In this document: positions 1-4,694 of the stretch, piece by piece
Layout: each line of letters opens with the position of its first letter
How positions within the stretch are numbered: the first letter of the stretch is position 1
Source: an uncultured Acidimicrobiaceae bacterium
GTDB lineage: Bacteria; Actinomycetota; Acidimicrobiia; Acidimicrobiales; Ilumatobacteraceae
Reading direction: 5' to 3'
Assembly (NCBI GenBank): GCA_903919215.1
Contig: CAIXHI010000124.1
Span: 1-6,186, forward strand
Length of the DNA stretch: 6,186 nucleotides
Program-made: the position numbers and the translations under genes
Notes under the pieces: model-generated
What the model was told of the DNA's origin: nothing
The model's input: the letters and a program-made list of their open reading frames with translations, nothing else
Database searches by the model: none

Positions 1-165
1 GACGACACCGGCCGCATCGTGGCCGCCGTCAGCGTGGTGGGCCTCAGCTTCCGCCAGGTCGATGGCACGCTGAAGGCGACCAGCCGGGCGGTCGCCCACA
101 GCGCCGCCCAGTTGACGGCAGCACTCGGCGGTACTCAGCCCACCAAGGCCCGTACGGGCAGGTAA
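1..165 (+). CDS. IclR-family transcriptional regulator, C-terminal end only (5' part lies outside the window)
   Basis: Frame 1 is open from the first base to a TAA at 163-165, giving the last 54 residues of a protein. The start (DDTGRIVAAVSVVGLSFR) followed by an amphipathic Ala-rich helix ending in LGG matches the close of the IclR effector-binding domain: the final beta strand with a small-residue 'vAAlSv' core, then the terminal helix. The DNA-binding winged helix and most of the ligand pocket are off the left edge. Family members are usually 250-280 residues, dimeric, cytoplasmic and often control neighbouring catabolic genes. By proximity it could regulate the divergent clusters here, but that is inference. 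Its last 31 bases overlap the 3' end of the convergent PhnD-like gene, so no room is left for a separate terminator between them. The family call rests on a short fragment; a different alpha/beta regulator is possible. Confidence 0.72.
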   Translation, partial: DDTGRIVAAVSVVGLSFRQVDGTLKATSRAVAHSAAQLTAALGGTQPTKARTGR

Positions 166-878
166 TCCGCGAGGTCCTTGGGCACGAACCCACGGATGCG
201 CATCAGGCGCAACTCGGCGGCGATCGCTGGGTCCGAAACTGCCGCAGTGAACGCCTCACGTAACCGGGGAACGTCGGCCGCACGCGCCAACCGCGTGACC
301 AGTGGCAGACACCCCACGCGCGGGCCGGCGCCGATCACCCTGAGGCCCGCCACGAGCGTTGGGTCGAAGTCACCGATCAAAGCCCACGTGACCGCGTCGA
401 TCGACGCCACATCGGCCCGCCCGGCAGCGACAGATCGGACACTCTCGATGTGCGCACCGGTCGCTACCACCGGCGGCAGACCGCCCCACACGTGTTCGAG
501 GCTCACCCGCCCGGAGAGGCTGTCGGTCGAGTTGATCGCCGCGACAACGCCCGGTCGCGCCCGCAGCTCAGCGAGCGATGCGTTCGGGTCATTGGTAACG
601 ATCACCGAGCAGTACGTGCCATCGACTGCGCCAGGTACGTCGTAGTCGAACGTGCCGATCACGCACAGGAGGTCGGCATATTCAGTGACCAATGGCCACC
701 CACATGTCTGCGCCACCAACAGGTCGGGGTGGCCCCACACTTCTGGCGTCACGACCGACCACTCCAGCGTGTGCGGTGCGCCATCGAGCCGCAAGCGCGC
801 TGTATCCCACAACCGGTCGGTGGCGTCACGCAAGTGAGCGAACGGATACATCGCGAGGGAGGCGACGGGCGAACCCAT
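135..878 (-). CDS. PhnD-like phosphate/phosphonate-type substrate-binding-fold protein without signal peptide
   Basis: A 247-residue protein reading ATG (876-878) to TGA (135-137). The opening residues 6-24, with the ASLAMYPFAHLRDATDRLW pattern, are typical of PhnD-like proteins (PF12974 type). The anion-loop-like NSTDSLSG lies at 116-123, and the segment from TGAHIESVRSVAAGRADVA into SID and W (140-165) is the usual hinge/second-lobe motif. Known relatives bind phosphate, phosphite, phosphonates or other small anions for ABC importers. This one has no signal peptide or lipobox, starting directly at the first domain strand, and no permease or ATPase gene is in the window, so it is probably cytoplasmic and may sense or chaperone a ligand rather than import it. 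Its start codon overlaps the desaturase stop by one base (TGATG), so translation is probably coupled; only a weak GGTGG precedes it. It is the last gene of the minus-strand cluster. The fold is fairly sure; the ligand is unknown. Confidence 0.8.
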   Translation of the reverse strand: MGSPVASLAMYPFAHLRDATDRLWDTARLRLDGAPHTLEWSVVTPEVWGHPDLLVAQTCGWPLVTEYADLLCVIGTFDYDVPGAVDGTYCSVIVTNDPNASLAELRARPGVVAAINSTDSLSGRVSLEHVWGGLPPVVATGAHIESVRSVAAGRADVASIDAVTWALIGDFDPTLVAGLRVIGAGPRVGCLPLVTRLARAADVPRLREAFTAAVSDPAIAAELRLMRIRGFVPKDLADYLPVRALVG

Positions 879-1801
879 CAGTCCACCGTTGCAGTCAAAG
901 GGTGCACCGGCTCACCGAACGGCTTCCAGAAGTACATGCGCAGCACCTGCAGGTACCCGCCTTCGTACAGGCCCGCACCCGCTGCGGCGATGGCGTCGCT
1001 GCCGAGCTCGCGATGGCGCTGCGGGATGCGATACCACGCGAGATCCGGATCGGCGTGGTGCGTGTGGTGCAAGTTGAGGTTCAGGTAGAGCAGCGACATC
1101 ACGGGGCCGGCCTTCACCACTGCCGAACGGGTGCCCTCGGCAACAGCCTTGTGCTCGACGAACGACCGCAGTTGGGTGCATGCAGAACCACCCAACACGA
1201 AGCCGATCACATACGTCCACGGGGACACGCCAACGACTGCGAACAACCACCACGCCAGCGGCACAGCGAGCGCGAGGTGAGCCGCCCACGCCAGCAACAA
1301 CCGCGGCTCACGCCGCACCGAGCGAACCTCGTTGACCGTGAACAGCACGATCCCGCGAGGCACACCCACCGTCAAGCGACCCGCCGCTGTGCGCACGACC
1401 ACCAGTATCGTCCGTCGCACACTGCCGTAGCGCCGCCACTGCGCGGGTGACACGTAGCCGGACTCGGGGTCGTCCACCGGATCGGTGAGGTCGCATCGGT
1501 GGTGGCGGATGTGCGACCACTTGTACGAGAAGAACGGAATCCACAGCGACAGCGGGATCGACCCGATCGACGAGTTCAACCACCGCCACCGCGTCGGGTG
1601 ACCGTGCAGCAACTCGTGCCCCAGCGCCATCCACAGTCCGCCGAGATACGTGAGCAGCAGTAGCTCCACCGGCCATGGGATGTGCGCCTGGAACGCGAAC
1701 ACTGTGCCGAGCACGGCGAAGAACGCAACCAGCAACAGCACTGTCGGCCACTCGCTTGTGCGCCGTCCACGTTCGGACGATCCGACCACCGCCACGCTCA
1801 C
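878..1801 (-). CDS. Membrane fatty-acid-desaturase-family di-iron enzyme
   Basis: A 307-residue integral membrane protein with the three histidine boxes of the desaturase/hydroxylase superfamily: HELLHGH at 62-68, HIRHH at 97-101 and HHTHH at 245-249. An extra VEH (216-218) precedes the third box, as in many bacterial members. Hydrophobic segments lie near 19-38, 43-60, 77-92, 168-190 and 195-208. These histidines bind two irons that activate O2 for desaturation or hydroxylation. The family covers lipid desaturases, carotenoid enzymes and small-molecule hydroxylases, so the substrate cannot be fixed. The frame also opens at a TTG (1820-1822), but GTG at 1799-1801 is preferred because AAGGGGAG lies just upstream; a second GTG six bases later (1793-1795) has more usual spacing and is possible. 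It sits 62 bp after the enolase-like gene and overlaps the PhnD-like gene by one base, implying an operon. No ferredoxin or reductase partner is visible. Confidence 0.87.
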   Translation of the reverse strand: MSVAVVGSSERGRRTSEWPTVLLLVAFFAVLGTVFAFQAHIPWPVELLLLTYLGGLWMALGHELLHGHPTRWRWLNSSIGSIPLSLWIPFFSYKWSHIRHHRCDLTDPVDDPESGYVSPAQWRRYGSVRRTILVVVRTAAGRLTVGVPRGIVLFTVNEVRSVRREPRLLLAWAAHLALAVPLAWWLFAVVGVSPWTYVIGFVLGGSACTQLRSFVEHKAVAEGTRSAVVKAGPVMSLLYLNLNLHHTHHADPDLAWYRIPQRHRELGSDAIAAAGAGLYEGGYLQVLRMYFWKPFGEPVHPLTATVD

Positions 1802-1804
1802 TGT

Positions 1805-1812
1805 CTCCCCTT
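1805..1812 (-). promoter_or_regulatory. Shine-Dalgarno for the desaturase gene
   Basis: On the minus strand the purine run AAGGGGAG precedes the GTG at 1799-1801 by 3 nt and the GTG at 1793-1795 by 9 nt. It argues against the upstream TTG start, which would place this run inside the coding region. Confidence 0.5.
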
Positions 1813-1863
1813 CGTGTCGCAATTCCGATGGACGTTACTGCCAACAATCGCTGTGCCGAGCAC

Positions 1864-3027
1864 CTACTGCTGCCGGAACTGCCCGCGGTACGCGTGCTCA
1901 GCGGAGCCGCCCATCGCACCATGCGTGCGGTACGCCTCGTGCATCCGCGCCACGGCGGCACGGTCGAGTGTCACGCCCAACCCAGGGGTCGTGGGCACGG
2001 GGAGTACGCCGCCGATCGGCGAGTAGTGACCCTGCTCGATCGCAATGTCGGCACTGAACCGGAACAACGACTGGTGCGGCCGAATCATTGAGGCCTCGGC
2101 ACCCGTGAGGTGCAAATAGGCGGCGGTCATCACCCCAGCGTCACCGCTGTAGCACCAGAAGTCGATCCCGAGCGCAGCACATGCCCGCAGGAAATCTTGT
2201 GTTCGGCGCAGGCCGCCCAGTTCGGCAATGTCGACACAGATCCCGTCGGGTACACCGGTACGAGCTGCCCTCATCAGCGCAGGCTCGTGTGTGGAAAACG
2301 AAACGGCTACACCATCGTCACGTAGGCGCTGTGTCTCGTCCAGGGTGCGACACGGATCTTCCAGCCAGCCGATGCCGTGCTCGACCAACGCAGCACACAC
2401 CCGCCTGGCCGTGGCCACCGTGTACGCACCGTTGGCGTCCAGTCGCTCGATCCTGCCGGGCCCCAACTCCTTGACCAGGCGACCGACCAGCGCCATCTCG
2501 GTCTCCACGTTCAACACACCGAGCTTGCCCTCGAACGACGGCGCCCCGAACTCATCAGCCATACGCACGCAGTAGCGCACGACCTCGTCGGGTGTGGTCT
2601 CCACGCCCTCGCGTAACGCGAAGTACTCGGTGAACGGCACTTCGTTGCGCACTCGTCCGCCCAAGAGTTCCACCAGCGGCAGCCCGGCTCGCTTGGCCCT
2701 CAGATCCCACAGCGCCAGCTCGATACCGCCGAACGCCCGACGTTCGCCAGCGGCGTCGTCCCACAGGCTGAAACCAGTGCGCGCCAGACAACGCCCCTCG
2801 TGGTCGTTGAGCGCATCCACCGGCAGGCCGATCAGTCGCCGGCCGAACTGCTCGACGAGCACAGAGAGGTCACCGTGCGGCGTCTCTCCGACACCTGTGA
2901 CCCCGTCGCTGTCGGTCACCTCCACGAGCGTGGTGGTGAAACTGGCCAACGTGCCGAACGAGAAGCGGTACGGAGCCACCATCGGCACGTTGACGGGGGT
3001 GGCCGTGACACTGGCGATGGTGCTCAT
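1864..3027 (-). CDS. Enolase-superfamily (mandelate racemase/glucarate dehydratase-like) protein with altered catalytic residues
   Basis: A 387-residue protein, ATG at 3025-3027 to TAG at 1864-1866, the usual length of the family. The N-terminal capping domain (about 1-130) includes a 20s-loop-like region at 14-30 and the FGGIELALWDLRAK motif (99-112), followed by LLGG. The TIM barrel (about 131-355) carries EGK (166-168, strand 2), LDANG with D197 (strand 3), WLEDP with E223 (strand 4), STHEP (245-249, strand 5), D266 before ELGGL (strand 6) and WCYSGD with Y293 (strand 7). D197, E223 and probably E248 (or H247) would bind Mg2+. By spacing from the GG motif, D266 and Y293 fall at the Asp and His of the mandelate-racemase dyad, so His is replaced by Tyr; the first Lys of KxK is Glu, while K168 is kept. 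Members abstract a proton alpha to a carboxylate, causing dehydration, epimerisation or cycloisomerisation. The frame stays open far upstream, but this start fits the domain start and has CAGGAG 11 nt before it. First gene of the minus-strand cluster. Confidence 0.88.
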   Translation of the reverse strand: MSTIASVTATPVNVPMVAPYRFSFGTLASFTTTLVEVTDSDGVTGVGETPHGDLSVLVEQFGRRLIGLPVDALNDHEGRCLARTGFSLWDDAAGERRAFGGIELALWDLRAKRAGLPLVELLGGRVRNEVPFTEYFALREGVETTPDEVVRYCVRMADEFGAPSFEGKLGVLNVETEMALVGRLVKELGPGRIERLDANGAYTVATARRVCAALVEHGIGWLEDPCRTLDETQRLRDDGVAVSFSTHEPALMRAARTGVPDGICVDIAELGGLRRTQDFLRACAALGIDFWCYSGDAGVMTAAYLHLTGAEASMIRPHQSLFRFSADIAIEQGHYSPIGGVLPVPTTPGLGVTLDRAAVARMHEAYRTHGAMGGSAEHAYRGQFRQQ

Positions 3028-3052
3028 TTCAGACTGCGCTCCTGACTGAATT
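3026..3052. promoter_or_regulatory. Imperfect palindrome, candidate operator
   Basis: ATTTCAG at 3026-3032 is matched by CTGAATT at 3046-3052. Six of seven bases pair as an inverted repeat around a 13-bp centre. It overlaps the enolase-like start codon and encloses its Shine-Dalgarno, so a protein bound here could control that gene and, being in a divergent region, perhaps the mttB-like gene too. The arms are short and could arise by chance. A link with the IclR-type regulator at the left edge is speculation. Confidence 0.22.
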
Positions 3053-3090
3053 CGTGAGACGACCGTACAAGGAATGGCCGGGCGCGTGTA
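3028..3090. promoter_or_regulatory. Divergent promoter region between enolase-like and mttB-like genes
   Basis: These 63 bp separate two divergently transcribed start codons and so must contain, or be overlapped by, promoters for both directions. On the minus strand CAGGAG (3039-3044) is a plausible Shine-Dalgarno for the enolase-like gene. On the plus strand no good Shine-Dalgarno sits close to the GTG at 3091; AAGGAA at 3069-3074 is 16 nt away. A TANNNT-type -10 candidate, TAGTGT (3089-3094), would give a near-leaderless transcript for an alternative GTG at 3103. No convincing -35 hexamer was found in either direction. Confidence 0.45.
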
Positions 3091-4659
3091 GTGTCGCAGA
3101 CCGTGACTGACACTGCGCCGGATACGGCTCCTCGCCGCCGTGGTCGTGAACGCGGCGATACGAATCGCTCGCGTCTGCCCGATCAACTCCCATACCGGCA
3201 GCCCACGATGCGGCTCAACCACACAGAAGTCGTGTCGGCCGACGAGATCGAGGCGACCCATCAGGCATCGCTGACGATCCTCGAGCGAATCGGCATGGAG
3301 TTCTTCTGCCCCGAGTCGCGCAGCATCATGCGCGAAGCCGGCGCCGACGTTGACGAGTCGAATGGTCGAGTCCGCATCCCTCGCGAACTCGTGCTCAGCA
3401 GCATCGCCACCACACCGTCCGAGTTCACCCTGCACAGCTGGAACCCCGAGCGCAACCTGCGCATCGGCGGCCGCTGGATGGCGTTCGGTACGGTCGGCAG
3501 TGCGCCGCACTACATCGACCGCGAGGGCGTGCGCCGCACGGGAGACCGCAACGGCTTCCGCGATCTGGTCAAGCTCGCGCACATGCTGAACACCGTCCAC
3601 TTCGTGGGCGGCTACCCGGTGGAACCGGTCGACATCCACCACTCGGTTCGCCACCTCGAAGCGGCACACGATCTGCTGACGCTCACCGACAAGCACTTGC
3701 ACTGCTACAGCCTCGGCCGTCAGCGCAACCGCGACCTGCTGGAGATGGCCCGCATCGCTCGCGGTATCGATCACGAGACGCTGCTGCGCGAGCCGTCGGT
3801 CTTCTCTGTGGTCAACACGAACTCGCCGTTGCGTCTTGATACCCCGATGTCGCAGGGCATGATCGAGTTCGCCCGTCACAACCAGCCAATCGTGGTCACG
3901 CCGTTCACCCTGTCGGGAGCGATGGCCCCGATCACGTTGGCCGGCGCGCTGGCACAGCAGAACGCCGAAGCACTTGCCGGTATCGCGTTCCTGCAGATCA
4001 TCAATCCGGGCACCCCGGCGATGTACGGCGGCTTCACCTCCAACGTTGATATGCAGTCGGGCGCACCGGCGTTCGGTACCCCCGAGTATGTGCGCACGGC
4101 GATGATCGGCGGGCAGTTGGCTCGCCACTACTCCATTCCTTACCGCAGCTCGAACGTCTGCGCCGCCAACGCGCTCGATGCCCAGGCGGCATACGAGAGT
4201 GTGTTCTCGCTGTGGGGTGCGGTCATGGGCGGCGTCAACTTCATGATGCATGGCGCTGGCTGGATGGAAGGCGGCTTGCACGCCAGCCTGGAGAAGATGA
4301 TCCTCGACGCCGATCTGCTGCAGATGGTGACCAAGATGCTCGAGCCGGTCGTAGTCGACGCCGAGACGCTGGCGATCGACACGATCGAAAGCGTCGGCCC
4401 AGGTGGCCACTTCTTCGGCACCCAGCACACGCAGGACCGGTTTCGCACTGCGTTCTACAAGCCGCTCATCTCCGACTGGCGCAACTACGAAGCCTGGCAA
4501 GAAGCGGGGAGCCCACAGGCGCCCGACAAGGCCAAGTTGCTGGTCACCCGTTTCCTCGACGCGTACGAACCCCCCGTGATGGATCCTGCGATCCGAACGG
4601 AACTCGACGAGTTCGTCGCTCGGCGTGTCGCCGAGGGCGGCGTCGCCACCGATTTCTGA
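3091..4659 (+). CDS. MttB-family (COG5598) methylamine/betaine methyltransferase, non-pyrrolysine type
   Basis: A 522-residue cytoplasmic protein, GTG to TGA. After an Arg-rich, probably disordered N-terminus (1-40) come family blocks: ASLTILERIGMEFF (59-72), RVRIPRELV (93-101), WNPERNLRIGG (117-127), SDKH-like LTDKHLH (198-204), LDAQAAYES (362-370), GGVNFMMHGAGWMEGGL (380-396) and GGHFFGTQHT (438-447), with the usual AYEPPVMD close (491-498). Archaeal MttB moves a methyl group from trimethylamine to a corrinoid protein using pyrrolysine encoded by in-frame TAG. This frame has no internal TAG, placing it with bacterial homologues such as MtgB (glycine betaine), MtpB (proline betaine) and MtcB (carnitine). 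A quaternary amine is therefore the likely substrate. No MttC-like corrinoid protein gene is visible. The flavoprotein 35 bp downstream would act on the demethylated product. The start is uncertain: GTG at 3091 gives the longest frame, and GTG at 3103 would drop four residues. Confidence 0.9.
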   Translation: MSQTVTDTAPDTAPRRRGRERGDTNRSRLPDQLPYRQPTMRLNHTEVVSADEIEATHQASLTILERIGMEFFCPESRSIMREAGADVDESNGRVRIPRELVLSSIATTPSEFTLHSWNPERNLRIGGRWMAFGTVGSAPHYIDREGVRRTGDRNGFRDLVKLAHMLNTVHFVGGYPVEPVDIHHSVRHLEAAHDLLTLTDKHLHCYSLGRQRNRDLLEMARIARGIDHETLLREPSVFSVVNTNSPLRLDTPMSQGMIEFARHNQPIVVTPFTLSGAMAPITLAGALAQQNAEALAGIAFLQIINPGTPAMYGGFTSNVDMQSGAPAFGTPEYVRTAMIGGQLARHYSIPYRSSNVCAANALDAQAAYESVFSLWGAVMGGVNFMMHGAGWMEGGLHASLEKMILDADLLQMVTKMLEPVVVDAETLAIDTIESVGPGGHFFGTQHTQDRFRTAFYKPLISDWRNYEAWQEAGSPQAPDKAKLLVTRFLDAYEPPVMDPAIRTELDEFVARRVAEGGVATDF

Positions 4660-4681
4660 TACCACTGCACTCACATTCACC

Positions 4682-4687
4682 GAGGAG
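4682..4687 (+). promoter_or_regulatory. Strong Shine-Dalgarno for the flavoprotein gene
   Basis: GAGGAG lies 7 nt before the ATG at 4695, ideal spacing. It fixes the start of the flavoprotein gene and supports co-transcription with the mttB-like gene, whose stop is 35 bp upstream of that ATG. Confidence 0.75.
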
Positions 4688-4694
4688 TTCCCCC

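Noticed and set aside
178..1450. Several plus-strand open frames of 61-252 residues over the PhnD-like and desaturase genes
   Set aside because: They are Arg/Thr/His-rich, lack recognisable motifs and are antisense to genes with strong family motifs.
1802..1863. Possible terminator or promoter between the enolase-like and desaturase genes
   Set aside because: Apart from the ribosome-binding purine run, only a 4-bp CGAT/ATCG pairing with a long loop was found, too weak to call.
1308..1961. 217-residue minus-strand frame spanning the desaturase/enolase-like junction
   Set aside because: It overlaps both real genes in another frame and would destroy the histidine-box frame; no domain is visible.
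3065..3090. TACA...TGTA inverted repeat upstream of the mttB-like gene
   Set aside because: Only four bases per arm match and flanking bases do not pair; expected by chance.
3091..4659. Pyrrolysine-type MttB (trimethylamine methyltransferase proper)
   Set aside because: The frame is read through at full length with no in-frame TAG in the LDAQAAYES region or elsewhere, so there is no pyrrolysine codon.
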